From an uncultured Subdoligranulum sp. (GTDB lineage: Bacteria > Bacillota > Clostridia > Oscillospirales > Ruminococcaceae), in NCBI GenBank assembly GCA_900545545.1, contig UQZO01000001.1:310001-374000 (forward strand): 64,000 nt of DNA, written 5' to 3'. The position numbers and the translations under genes are program-made. Positions 20,280 to 29,083 of this stretch are shown in pieces. The first letter of the stretch is position 1. Every line of letters starts with the position of its first letter. A model generated the notes under the pieces. The model saw only the letters and a program-made list of their open reading frames with translations, had not been told where the DNA came from and made no database searches.

Positions 20280-21509
20280 ATGGAACCCAAGAAAACGCAT
20301 ACCTTTGCGGGGCAAATTGCCAAATTTTCCGGCATTGTTTTGCTGGCAGCGGTCTCCCTGTACGTTGTTGTGCAGTGCTTTGTGATTTTCCATCAATCCT
20401 ATAAGACAGAAACCGCCATCGCCTATACCATGGCCGACAGTGTTACGCTGGATGGTGTGGTTTCCTTTGCAACCGTCCCGGTGGAGGGCAGCGGAAACCT
20501 AGGCTATCTTGTCCAGGACGGGGAACGTGTCAGCAACGGAACGGTACTGGCCGAGTGTTACACCGACGATTCCCAGGGCCTTTTGCGGGAACGTCTGGAC
20601 CGGTTGGAACGCACCATTGATCTGCTCAGCAAGTCCCAGAACTCCACCGGCACGGATTTGTCGGTCCTGACCAATCAGACCCGGCAGGCGTTGTACAACC
20701 TGCTGGATAAGCTGGATACCGCCGAGTACAGCGGCATCGCCGATGCGGAGGATGATTTCCTTCTGGCACAGAACCGTCTGCAGATCAATACCGGGCAGAC
20801 CGGGGATTTCTCCCAGACCATCAGCACCCTGCAGGCGGAATACGATGAAATCAACGGGCAGCTCAGTTCGCTGCAAACCATAACCGCCAGTACCAACGGC
20901 TACTTCAGCAGCACGGAGGCAGCGCCCACCATCACCACCGACCAGACGGCGCTGGATGACGCCACACCGGCGGAATTGCAGCAGATGCTGGCGGATGGTT
21001 TCCCGGCGGCGGATACCAACCGTGCCGGACAGATCGCCACGGGTTTCAGCTGGAGATTTTATGCGGTGTGCGATCTGGATACAGCCAAGCGGTTTGACGG
21101 TGTCACCTCCGTCAAGATCAGCGTGCCCGGCAAACAGAACACCCCATTGGCGGCCACACTTGTGGAGCTGACCACCAGCGAGGAGGAAGGCATTGCAAAA
21201 CTGGTGTTTGAATGCCAGACCATCAATGCCGAAATCCTCAGCTTTGGTGAGGAAACCGCGCAGATCGACATCAAAACCTACGAAGGAATCCGAATCAGCA
21301 AAGAGGCGCTTCATATCGTGGATGGAGCCCGCGGTGTTTACGTGAAATACGGAAACCTGCAGCGCTTCCTGAAAATCACGACTCTCTACGAAGATGAGAA
21401 CTATATTCTGATTCCGGACAACGGTGCCATAGGAACCGACAATGAGGTGCGTTTGTATGATGAGATCATTGTACAGGGCACGAACCTGCAGGACGGAAAG
21501 TTGTTGTAG
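20280..21509 (+). CDS. HlyD-like (membrane fusion) protein of the sepF neighbourhood
   Basis: 409 residues. One N-terminal membrane helix (about 13-36) is followed by a large extracytoplasmic part. A lipoyl/barrel-sandwich-like motif (GNLGYLVQDGERVSNGTVLA, about 69-88), a coiled coil (about 95-205) and a beta-rich C-terminal half follow, the layout of HlyD adaptors. Genes of this kind are commonly found just before sepF in Clostridia. No partner ABC or MFS exporter lies nearby, so a role in envelope assembly or division rather than drug export is an inference. It starts 20 bases after miaA with AAGGGAGG upstream. Confidence 0.8.
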   Translation: MEPKKTHTFAGQIAKFSGIVLLAAVSLYVVVQCFVIFHQSYKTETAIAYTMADSVTLDGVVSFATVPVEGSGNLGYLVQDGERVSNGTVLAECYTDDSQGLLRERLDRLERTIDLLSKSQNSTGTDLSVLTNQTRQALYNLLDKLDTAEYSGIADAEDDFLLAQNRLQINTGQTGDFSQTISTLQAEYDEINGQLSSLQTITASTNGYFSSTEAAPTITTDQTALDDATPAELQQMLADGFPAADTNRAGQIATGFSWRFYAVCDLDTAKRFDGVTSVKISVPGKQNTPLAATLVELTTSEEEGIAKLVFECQTINAEILSFGEETAQIDIKTYEGIRISKEALHIVDGARGVYVKYGNLQRFLKITTLYEDENYILIPDNGAIGTDNEVRLYDEIIVQGTNLQDGKLL

Positions 21510-21531
21510 CGCAGAATCTGCCGGTTTCATA

Positions 21532-21560
21532 TTGACAATTGACATAAAAAAGAAGATAAT
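21532..21560 (+). promoter_or_regulatory. Strong promoter of the sepF-ylmH-divIVA operon
   Basis: Perfect TTGACA (21532-21537), 17-base spacer, GATAAT (21555-21560). A second TTGACA overlaps at 21539-21544 but is too close to the -10 to serve it. Confidence 0.85.
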
Positions 21561-21631
21561 ATTCAATGTATATCGCTGTAACAGTGTGTGTGCCGTTCCG
21601 TGTACACGTGCGACCAAAGGAGTAAACGACG

Positions 21632-22081
21632 ATGTCTATGTTTGACAGTTTGAAGAGTAAGCTTCGAATCGACCCGGAAGGGGATTCTTATATAGACGAT
21701 ACCGAGGACGAAATTTTTGCCGGCGGCCAGGGGGCTCCCGCGCAGAGTTATTCTCAGGCGGAGGTCAAACAGCATAGCAACAAGGTGGTCAACATCAATG
21801 CAACCACGCAGTTGCAGGTCGTGCTCGTGAAACCCGAACGTTTTGAGGATGCCTCCACGATTGCAGACCAGCTCAACGCCAAACGCACGGTTGTGCTGAA
21901 CCTGGAATCCACCGGCAAGGAAGTTTCCCGCCGGCTGATTGATTTCCTGTCCGGCGTGGCCTATGCCAACAATGGCCAGATCAAGCGCGTGGCGACCAGC
22001 ACGTTCATCATCACCCCGTACAATGTCGATATTATGGGCGACCTGATCGACGAACTGGAGAATAATGGCGTATTCTTCTGA
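21632..22081 (+). CDS. sepF: Cell division protein SepF
   Basis: 149 residues. SepF bundles FtsZ filaments and tethers them to the membrane. The N-terminal MSMFDSLKSKLRID is the short amphipathic membrane-binding helix, followed by an acidic linker and the SPF domain (about 60-149), with VVLNLES and DFLSGVAYANNG typical. The ATG at 21632 has AAAGGAG upstream; a second ATG at 21638 is possible. The stop overlaps ylmH by 17 bases, so these two are coupled. Confidence 0.96.
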   Translation: MSMFDSLKSKLRIDPEGDSYIDDTEDEIFAGGQGAPAQSYSQAEVKQHSNKVVNINATTQLQVVLVKPERFEDASTIADQLNAKRTVVLNLESTGKEVSRRLIDFLSGVAYANNGQIKRVATSTFIITPYNVDIMGDLIDELENNGVFF

Positions 22082-22874
22082 TCCTGTATCGGTGCGCGGG
22101 TTCGTCCCGCCGCAGAACGATGAGGAACGGCACCTGATGCGCCGTGTGGAGGAGCTTTGCCGCCTGGCCCAGACGCGGGGCATCCCGCGTTATACCGGTT
22201 TTTTGTCGGATCGGGAACAGACGCTGGCGCAGGCAGCCTGCCATCGTGCGTCCTTTGAAGCCGTGCGCTTCTGGGGCGGCTATGAGGGTGCTGAGCGCCA
22301 GGTTCTTTGCCTGGAACCGCCGGATGCCTGGCAGGAGGAACCGCTGGGCTTTTTGCGCCTTACAGCACTTGCTGCGGCGGGGGATAAACTGCCTGGCCAT
22401 CGGGACTATCTGGGTTCCATTCTGGGCCTTGGCCTTGACCGGGCCTGCCTGGGCGATCTGCTGCCCGATCCCCAGGAACCAGCGGTTTTCTATGCGGTGG
22501 TTCTGGCGGATAAACTGGAATTTATCTCCATGGAGCTGACCAGCGCCGGGCATTGTCCGGTTCGTACCGAGATCTGCGACACGCTGCCGCAGACGATTCT
22601 GCAAGGGCAGGAACACGAGCTACGGGAGGCAACGGTTTCCTCCCTGCGGGCGGATGCGGTACTGGCGGCCATGATGCATACCTCCCGCACGCGGGCGGCA
22701 GACTATATTGCGGCCGGGCGGGTGGAAATCAACCATCTGCCTCTGCGTGCTGCCCACGAACCGGTGTATGCCCGGGATATTTTCACCGTGCGCGGTGTGG
22801 GGCGTTACCGGCTGGCGGAAATCGGCGGCAAAAGCCGTAAAGACCGCGTGTTTATATCCTTCTTTCAGTATTGA
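22065..22874 (+). CDS. ylmH: YlmH family S4-domain RNA-binding protein
   Basis: 269 residues. The N-terminal domain has YTGFLSDREQ, typical of YlmH. The C-terminal S4 domain (about 203-262) includes SRTRAADYIAAGRVEIN and ends at FISFFQY. Bacillus YlmH (RqcP) binds stalled 50S-peptidyl-tRNA and helps RqcH add alanine tails in ribosome quality control; that role is expected here from the family. The ATG is inside the sepF 3' end with CTGGAG upstream. The next gene, divIVA, starts 61 bases on. Confidence 0.93.
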   Translation: MAYSSDPVSVRGFVPPQNDEERHLMRRVEELCRLAQTRGIPRYTGFLSDREQTLAQAACHRASFEAVRFWGGYEGAERQVLCLEPPDAWQEEPLGFLRLTALAAAGDKLPGHRDYLGSILGLGLDRACLGDLLPDPQEPAVFYAVVLADKLEFISMELTSAGHCPVRTEICDTLPQTILQGQEHELREATVSSLRADAVLAAMMHTSRTRAADYIAAGRVEINHLPLRAAHEPVYARDIFTVRGVGRYRLAEIGGKSRKDRVFISFFQY

Positions 22875-22935
22875 GGAGCGGAAAACGCTCTTTCCAATAG
22901 CTTACCCCGGAAAGTCCGAAAACAGGAGGAACAGT

Positions 22936-23916
22936 ATGATATCTTCTGAGGATGTCCGCCGCGTAACGTTTGAAAAATCCATGCGCGGTTATCGCTGCGA
23001 TGATGTGGATGATTATCTCAAACAGGTTGCGGAAAGTATGGAGGCTCTGTCGGCCCAGAACGACGACCTGCAGAAAAAGCTGGTTGTGCTGGCCCAGCGC
23101 ATTGATCAGTACCGCGCGGAGGAAGATACTCTGCGCACGACGATGATCAACGCACAGCGCCTTGGGGAAAATGTGATCCGTGAAGCAAAACAGAAAGCGG
23201 CGGAAATCATTCGTTCCGCCAATATGAAGGCGGAAGACCGCGAACAGCGTGCGCGCGACGATGTGGAACTGGCCAAGCAGGAAATCGTCACGCTGAAAAG
23301 CGAGGCGGACAGCTTCAAGCGTTCGCTGATGGAGATGTACCGCAAGCACATCAACCTCATCAGCAAGCTGCCGGAATACAGAAAGCCGGAGGAAGAGGAA
23401 GCACCCAAGCAGGAACCTGCCCAGCCGGAAGTTCAGCCGGAACCGGAACCTGCCCAGCAGCAGCCCGCCTATACAGCACCCACGGTGCAGCCGATACAGC
23501 CTGCCTATACGGCACCGACGGTACAACCGGTGCAGCCTGCCGTGCGGCAGGCCCCGCAGCAGGAGCCGCCTGTGCAGGAAACCCAGTATTATGATGCCGG
23601 AGCCTCCCAGCAGGAACCTGCAGCTGAGGAAGCCGAAAAGGTAGATACGGTGGAATTTGCCATTGCACCGCATCCGGAAGAACCCGAGGAGATTGCACCG
23701 CCGGTTCAGGCCGCTGCGCAGCCTCAGGATGATCTTCCGTTCCAGCCGGGGGCAGGGCTCTATGATGAGCCGCCCGCCGAGAAACCCGCACGGAAAACGC
23801 GGAAATCCAGCACAAGCAAACGCACCACGCGGAAGACCAAGGCAGCGGCTGAGCCGCAGGAAGAACTGTCTTCCCCCGCTTTTGATAACTTCGAAGGCGT
23901 AGATTTCGATAGCTGA
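22936..23916 (+). CDS. divIVA: DivIVA domain protein with long Pro/Gln-rich tail
   Basis: 326 residues, about twice the usual length. DivIVA binds curved membrane at poles and septa and scaffolds division or wall proteins. The first 60 residues carry the lipid-binding domain (DVRRVTFEKSMRGY, DVDDYL); a coiled coil runs to about 145. The rest is unusual: a Pro/Gln/Glu-rich disordered region with a 12-residue tandem repeat, then a Lys/Arg/Thr-rich segment near 285-310 and an acidic end. The start is the ATG at 22936 with AGGAGG; longer in-frame readings overlap ylmH. Confidence 0.92.
   Translation: MISSEDVRRVTFEKSMRGYRCDDVDDYLKQVAESMEALSAQNDDLQKKLVVLAQRIDQYRAEEDTLRTTMINAQRLGENVIREAKQKAAEIIRSANMKAEDREQRARDDVELAKQEIVTLKSEADSFKRSLMEMYRKHINLISKLPEYRKPEEEEAPKQEPAQPEVQPEPEPAQQQPAYTAPTVQPIQPAYTAPTVQPVQPAVRQAPQQEPPVQETQYYDAGASQQEPAAEEAEKVDTVEFAIAPHPEEPEEIAPPVQAAAQPQDDLPFQPGAGLYDEPPAEKPARKTRKSSTSKRTTRKTKAAAEPQEELSSPAFDNFEGVDFDS
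23461..23541 (+). repeat. 36-bp tandem repeat in divIVA
   Basis: Two full 36-base units (23461-23496, 23497-23532) plus 9 bases of a third, encoding QPAYTAPTVQPI/V. The copies differ at several third codon positions, so the repeat is not recent. Confidence 0.8.
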
Positions 23917-23962
23917 TGCCTGCATATGCAGAAAAGAATTTTATAGAGGAGAGTAGGAAATC

Positions 23963-26737
23963 TTGTCGCAGAACTACAATGACACGATCCACAAGATGCA
24001 GACCCCGTTTGAAATGCGGGCCGGTCTGCCGAAGAAAGAGCCCAAAATGCTCGAAGACTGGGAACAGAACCATGTCTATGAGCAGATGATCCGCAACAAC
24101 GAGGGCAAGCCCCGTTACATCCTGCACGATGGCCCTCCGTATGCCAACGGCAGCATCCATATGGGCACTGCGCTCAACAAGATCATCAAGGACATCATCA
24201 TCCGTTACAAGAATATGTCCGGCTTCCAGGCTCCGTATGTGCCCGGCTATGATACCCATGGTCTGCCCATCGAACTGAAGGCTCTCGGCTCTCTGGGCGA
24301 CAAGAAGTCCGGCGTTTCCAAGCTGGAACTGCGCAAGATCTGCAAGGAGTTTGCCACCGAACACATCGACGTGATGAACAGCCAGTTCAAGCGTCTGGGT
24401 GTACAGGGCGACTTCGACAATCCCTACCTGACTCTGCGTCCTGAGTTTGAGGCCCGCCAGGTGGAGATCTTCGGCGAGATGGCCAAGAAGGGCTACATCT
24501 ACAAGGGCATGAAGGCTGTGTACTGGTGCCCCGAGGACCGCACCGCTCTGGCGGAAGCGGAAATCGAGTATGCCGAGGACGAGTGCGATTCCATCTATGT
24601 CCGCTTCAAGCTGACCGGCGACCCCAAGGGCGTGCTGGCCAAGCATAACATCCCGCTGGACAAGGCCTGGATCGTAATCTGGACCACCACCACCTGGACA
24701 CTGCCCGCCAACGTGGCCACCTGCCTGAACCCCGACATTGAGTATGCCTTCGTCAAGATCGGCGATGACTACCACATCATGGCGGCGGAGCTGGTCAAGA
24801 CCACGATGGAAGCCTGCCATATCGAGGAGTACGAAGTTCTGCCCGAAACCGTACATGGCGACGAGCTGGAACTGATGGAGTACAAGCACCCCTTCCTGGA
24901 CCGCACCGGTCTGGTCATCCTGGGCGATCACGTCACTCTGGAAGGCGGCACGGGCTGCGTTCATACGGCGCCCGGCCATGGTGTCGAGGACTTTGAAGTC
25001 TGCGTCAACCATTACCCGCAGCTGCCCATCGTTGTCCCCGTGGACGACGCCGGTCACCTGACGGAAGAAGCCGGCAAGGAGTTTGCAGGCCTCAAGGTCT
25101 GGGCTGCCAACAAGGTGATCCTCGAACATATCAAGGAGAGCGGCCACCTGATGGGTGTGCAGCATATCACCCACCAGTATCCCCATTGCTGGCGCTGCCA
25201 TCATCCCATCATCTTCCGCGCTACCGAGCAGTGGTTCTGCTCTATCGATGCCTTCAAGGACGATGTCTACAAGGCCATCGACAGCGTGCACTGGCAGCCG
25301 GCCTGGGGCCATGACCGCATGGCGGGCATGGTGCGTGACCGCAGCGACTGGTGCATCAGCCGCCAGCGCGTGTGGGGTGTGCCCATCCCGGTCTTCTACT
25401 GCAAGAAGTGCGGCAAGTATCACATCACCGATGCCTCCATCAAGGCCGTTTCTGATCTGTTCCGCAAGGAAGGCAGCGACGCCTGGTACAAGTACGAGGC
25501 CAACGAGATCCTGCCCAAGACCGAAGTCTGCGAATGCGGTGCTTCCGATTGGGAGAAGGACCCCGACATCATGGACGTCTGGTTCGATTCCGGTTCTACC
25601 TGGAGCGCTGTCTGCCGTGAGCGTCCGGAACTGACCTGGCCCGTGGATATGTATATGGAAGGTGCCGACCAGTTCCGCGGCTGGTTCCAGTCCAGCCTGC
25701 TGACCAGTGTGGCCACCCAGGGCGTTGCCCCGTACCGTGAAGTGTTGTGCCATGGTTGGGTTGTGGATGCCCAGGGCAAGCAGATGCATAAGTCTGCCGG
25801 CAACGGTATGGAACCCGCCGAGATCATCCGTGACTACGGTGCCGATATCATTCGTCTGTGGGTTGCCTCCAGCGACTACACGGTGGACGTGCGCGCCGGT
25901 AAGGAAATTTTCCGTCAGCTGTCCGAAGCGTACCGCAAGATGCGCAATACCGCCCGCTTTATGCTCGGCAACCTGAGTGATTTCGATCCCAACAAGGATG
26001 CTGTGGCAGATGATCAGCTGTTTGAGATCGACCGCTGGGCGCTGGAAGCCTGCAACACGCTGACGGCCACCATGCGGGATGCTTACGATCATTATGACTT
26101 CTCCCGTGCTTACCATGCGCTGTACAACTTCTGCGTCATTGATATGTCCAACTTCTACATGGACGTGATCAAGGATCGTCTGTACTGCGCCGATGATCAT
26201 GCCCGCCGCTGCGCACAGACGGCTCTGTACCGCATCCTGGTGGACTTCACCAAGCTGCTGGCACCGATCCTGTGCTTCACCAGCCAGGAAATCTGGAGCT
26301 ATGTGCCCAAGATGCCCGGCATGAAGGACTACGTCGTATTTGAGCAGATGCCCGAAGCCAAGGCGGCTGCCGGTGAGGCCTTTACCGCCAAGTGGGACCG
26401 CATCATGGCCATCCGTGACGATGTGAAGAAGGTTCTGGAGCAGGCCCGTGCGGACAAGCTGATCGGTTCCTCTCTGGAAGCCGGTCTGACCCTGTACTGC
26501 AACGAGGAAATCTACAGCTTCCTCAATACCATCCCGATGGATGAGCTGGCCGACCTGTTCATCGTATCGCAGGTTCGTCTGGAAAAAGGCGAAGGCGGCG
26601 TGAAGGGTGTTGTCGATGGCCTGGGCGTTCAGGCAGAGCATGCTGCCGGTGCCAAGTGCCTGCGCTGCTGGAAGTATGAAACGACCGTTGGCGATAACGG
26701 CCTCTGCCCGCGTTGCGCAAAGGTCCTGGGAATGTAA
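23963..26737 (+). CDS. ileS: Isoleucyl-tRNA synthetase
   Basis: 924 residues from a TTG with GAGGAGAG upstream. Class I synthetase charging tRNA(Ile). The HIGH motif is HMGT (66-69) in DGPPYANGSIHMGT. The editing (CP1) domain has WTTTTWTLPANVAT. The KMSKS equivalent is QMHKS (607-611), a form I believe is common in clostridial IleS. The C-terminal zinc ribbon uses C899, C902, C915 and C918. No T-box leader is seen in the 46 bases after divIVA, so it is probably transcribed from the sepF-side promoter. A strong terminator follows. Confidence 0.97.
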   Translation: MSQNYNDTIHKMQTPFEMRAGLPKKEPKMLEDWEQNHVYEQMIRNNEGKPRYILHDGPPYANGSIHMGTALNKIIKDIIIRYKNMSGFQAPYVPGYDTHGLPIELKALGSLGDKKSGVSKLELRKICKEFATEHIDVMNSQFKRLGVQGDFDNPYLTLRPEFEARQVEIFGEMAKKGYIYKGMKAVYWCPEDRTALAEAEIEYAEDECDSIYVRFKLTGDPKGVLAKHNIPLDKAWIVIWTTTTWTLPANVATCLNPDIEYAFVKIGDDYHIMAAELVKTTMEACHIEEYEVLPETVHGDELELMEYKHPFLDRTGLVILGDHVTLEGGTGCVHTAPGHGVEDFEVCVNHYPQLPIVVPVDDAGHLTEEAGKEFAGLKVWAANKVILEHIKESGHLMGVQHITHQYPHCWRCHHPIIFRATEQWFCSIDAFKDDVYKAIDSVHWQPAWGHDRMAGMVRDRSDWCISRQRVWGVPIPVFYCKKCGKYHITDASIKAVSDLFRKEGSDAWYKYEANEILPKTEVCECGASDWEKDPDIMDVWFDSGSTWSAVCRERPELTWPVDMYMEGADQFRGWFQSSLLTSVATQGVAPYREVLCHGWVVDAQGKQMHKSAGNGMEPAEIIRDYGADIIRLWVASSDYTVDVRAGKEIFRQLSEAYRKMRNTARFMLGNLSDFDPNKDAVADDQLFEIDRWALEACNTLTATMRDAYDHYDFSRAYHALYNFCVIDMSNFYMDVIKDRLYCADDHARRCAQTALYRILVDFTKLLAPILCFTSQEIWSYVPKMPGMKDYVVFEQMPEAKAAAGEAFTAKWDRIMAIRDDVKKVLEQARADKLIGSSLEAGLTLYCNEEIYSFLNTIPMDELADLFIVSQVRLEKGEGGVKGVVDGLGVQAEHAAGAKCLRCWKYETTVGDNGLCPRCAKVLGM

Positions 26738-26745
26738 TTTTACCT

Positions 26746-26785
26746 TCAGCGGTGCTTATAGTTATGTAAGCACCGCTGATTTTTT
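26746..26785 (+). terminator. Intrinsic terminator after ileS
   Basis: Perfect 13-bp stem TCAGCGGTGCTTA / TAAGCACCGCTGA (26746-26758, 26767-26779), then six T. lspA starts 19 bases later with no clear promoter between, so read-through or an upstream promoter must feed it. Confidence 0.93.
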
Positions 26786-26803
26786 GAGATTGTGGAGTTT
26801 CGG

Positions 26804-27319
26804 ATGATTGTTTCCTTTCTTTCGGTTGTTGGGGCTGCGCTGCTTGTGGTGGCCGACCAACTGATCAAGCAATGGGCCAATGCCGTATTGCAGCCGGTAG
26901 GGGCGATTACCCTGTTGCCCGGCATTGTGGAACTTCGGTATTATCTGAATGACGGTATGGCTTTTTCCATGCTGGCCGGCAAGCAGACACTTCTCATTGT
27001 CATGACTTCGATTATGCTGGTGTGTGTGCTGGCACTCTTGCTTCTGCGCAAGATGAACCCCTGGGAGCGCGTTTCCTGGATGCTGATCCTGGGCGGCGGC
27101 GTCGGAAACCTGATCGACCGTGTTCTCAATGGCGAGGTAGTGGACTACATCAACGTGCTGTTTATGAATTTCGCGGTGTTCAACTTTGCGGATATCTGCA
27201 TCACAACCGGTGTCATAATGCTGATGCTGTGGGTGGTCTACGATTCCATCAAAAGGGACAAAGAGGAAAAAGCAGCCGCACAGCAAAAGCAAAACGAAAA
27301 TGCCGATGGAACAACTTGA
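26804..27319 (+). CDS. lspA: Lipoprotein signal peptidase
   Basis: 171 residues, four membrane helices. This aspartyl peptidase cuts prolipoproteins before the lipidated cysteine, as needed for the lipoprotein encoded at 29780. The conserved aspartates are in GNLIDRV and FNFADI, and the N-terminal VADQLIKQW block is present. The ATG at 26804 follows GGAG; a GTG 12 bases earlier is less likely. The Gln/Lys-rich cytoplasmic tail overlaps the next gene by 20 bases. Confidence 0.95.
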   Translation: MIVSFLSVVGAALLVVADQLIKQWANAVLQPVGAITLLPGIVELRYYLNDGMAFSMLAGKQTLLIVMTSIMLVCVLALLLLRKMNPWERVSWMLILGGGVGNLIDRVLNGEVVDYINVLFMNFAVFNFADICITTGVIMLMLWVVYDSIKRDKEEKAAAQQKQNENADGTT

Positions 27320-28238
27320 AATCACAGCGCCGCCGCAGGCAGCGGGGCGTCTGGATGCCTGGCTTGCCACCCAGTGTGAGCAGCTTTCCCGCAGTGCGCT
27401 GCAGAACCTGATCGAGCAGGGAAGTGTTACCCGGGACGGTTTGCCTGTCAATAAAAAAGAGAAGGTCAGCCCTGGCGCGAAGTACCTGATCCAGCTGCCG
27501 GAACCGCAGCCGATCGAAGCCATTCCCCAGGATATCCCGCTCTCTATTGTTTACGAAGACCGGGACCTGATCGTGGTGAATAAGCCAAAGGGGATGGTGG
27601 TACATCCCGCGCCCGGCAATCCGGACGGCACACTGGTCAATGCGCTGCTGTACCATTGCGCCGGAGAGCTTTCCGGAATTGGCGGGGCCATCCGCCCGGG
27701 CATCGTCCATCGCATCGACAAGGACACAAGCGGGCTGCTGGTGGTAGCCAAAAACGATGCAGCTCACCAGTCCCTCAGCGCACAGATGAAAGTACACAGC
27801 ATCCATCGCGTCTACCATGCGGTGGTGTACGGAAATCTCAAAGAGGATGAGGGCTTCGTCGAAACATGGCTGGGGCGTGATCCCCGCGACCGCAAAAAGA
27901 TGGCGGTTGTGCCTGAGAGTGCCACCGGTGCCCGGTATGCTTATACCGGCTGGAAGGTGCTGGAGCGGTTCGGTAATTTCACATACATTGCCTGCAGGCT
28001 CAAAACGGGACGCACCCACCAGATTCGCGTACACATGGCATCCATCGGTCATCCGCTGGCGGGAGATGCCGTGTATGGCCCGCGCAATTGCATCAAAAGT
28101 TTAGGCGGCCAGTGTCTGCATGCCAAGGAACTGGGATTTGTGCATCCCACTACCGAGGAATGGATGCAGTTTGAATCGCCTTTGCCGCCCTATTTTACAG
28201 AATTCCTGAATCGGTTAAGAAAGGAACAGCGTGCATGA
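27300..28238 (+). CDS. RluD-type large-subunit pseudouridine synthase
   Basis: 312 residues. An S4 domain (about 15-65) is followed by the RluA-family catalytic domain with HRIDKDTSGLLVVAK (137-151; catalytic Asp140) and GRTHQIRVHM. Family members modify 23S rRNA. In Firmicutes this gene (ylyB in Bacillus) directly follows lspA, as here. Start ATG at 27300 inside lspA; a second ATG is two codons on. It overlaps the next gene in ATGA. It is the second RluA-family enzyme in the window. Confidence 0.93.
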   Translation: MPMEQLEITAPPQAAGRLDAWLATQCEQLSRSALQNLIEQGSVTRDGLPVNKKEKVSPGAKYLIQLPEPQPIEAIPQDIPLSIVYEDRDLIVVNKPKGMVVHPAPGNPDGTLVNALLYHCAGELSGIGGAIRPGIVHRIDKDTSGLLVVAKNDAAHQSLSAQMKVHSIHRVYHAVVYGNLKEDEGFVETWLGRDPRDRKKMAVVPESATGARYAYTGWKVLERFGNFTYIACRLKTGRTHQIRVHMASIGHPLAGDAVYGPRNCIKSLGGQCLHAKELGFVHPTTEEWMQFESPLPPYFTEFLNRLRKEQRA

Positions 28239-29065
28239 AATCAGCACTCAGCGATTATCTTGTCATCTGTGATATGGATAATACCCTGCTTACCGCAAAG
28301 GAGGGTTTGCCTGGCTGCAACCGAACAGTGATCCAGCTGTTTATTGAAATGGGGGGAATGTTTACCGTTGCTACGGGGCGTCCGCCGGAGTCCATCCGGG
28401 CGGCTTTGGAAGGAATCCAGCTGTCCATGCCGGCCATTTCCTGCAATGGTGCACTGCTGTATGATTTCTCTACCGAATCGGTGCTGCATCGTTCCACCCT
28501 CAACCGGGAGCAGGCTACCACGGCGATCATGGATATTTTGCCCAAGTTTCCGCGCATGGGTGTGGAAGTGATGGCGGGCAACGGAGAAATGTATGTGATC
28601 CGGGCCAATGAATACACCCATGCCCATCAGGTGGATGAACAGCTCGGCAGTATTGCCTGCCCCATTGAATGCGTCCCCGATGGATGGGTGAAAGTGGTTT
28701 TTGCCTCTGACCCTGAGTCCATTCGCAAGCTGGGGCAGTACGCCAAGACCAAGTATTATGGCCGGGACAATTACTTCCTCGCAACCAACAATATCTATCT
28801 GGAGATTATGCCTACCGGCGTCAGCAAAGCCACCGGCATGCATGACCTCTGTGCTTTGATGAACAAGTCCCAGAAAAAGACCATTGTGATCGGCGATTAC
28901 TATAACGACCTGGAACTGATGCGGGAAGCAGGGTATGCGGTGGCGGTTGCCAACGCCCCGGCGGAAGTCAAGGCTACGGCCGACACCGTAACGACCTGCA
29001 CCTGTTCGGAAGGCGCTGTGGGCGAGTACTTATATCAGTTGATTCGACGCGTGACGGATGTGTAA
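28235..29065 (+). CDS. Cof-type HAD family hydrolase
   Basis: 276 residues. HAD phosphatase of the IIB (Cof) type. Motif I is DMDNT with Asp13 and Asp15, and motif IV is GDYYNDLELM, followed by the AVAVANAPAEVKATAD block typical of Cof proteins. These enzymes usually dephosphorylate sugar phosphates or cofactors such as FMN or PLP; the substrate here cannot be read. The start overlaps the RluD-type gene by four bases, and a PTS IIA gene follows after 18 bases. Confidence 0.9.
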   Translation: MKSALSDYLVICDMDNTLLTAKEGLPGCNRTVIQLFIEMGGMFTVATGRPPESIRAALEGIQLSMPAISCNGALLYDFSTESVLHRSTLNREQATTAIMDILPKFPRMGVEVMAGNGEMYVIRANEYTHAHQVDEQLGSIACPIECVPDGWVKVVFASDPESIRKLGQYAKTKYYGRDNYFLATNNIYLEIMPTGVSKATGMHDLCALMNKSQKKTIVIGDYYNDLELMREAGYAVAVANAPAEVKATADTVTTCTCSEGAVGEYLYQLIRRVTDV

Positions 29066-29083
29066 ACCGGAAGGGGATTGGCC

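Noticed and set aside
22876..22890. GAGCG-GAAAA-CGCTC hairpin followed by TTT between ylmH and divIVA
   Set aside because: A five-pair stem with three T is too weak to call a terminator.
23917..23962. T-box or other leader before ileS; the 12-base palindrome CTGCATATGCAG (23920-23931)
   Set aside because: Only 46 bases separate divIVA and ileS, too few for a T-box; the palindrome has no T run and is too short to interpret.
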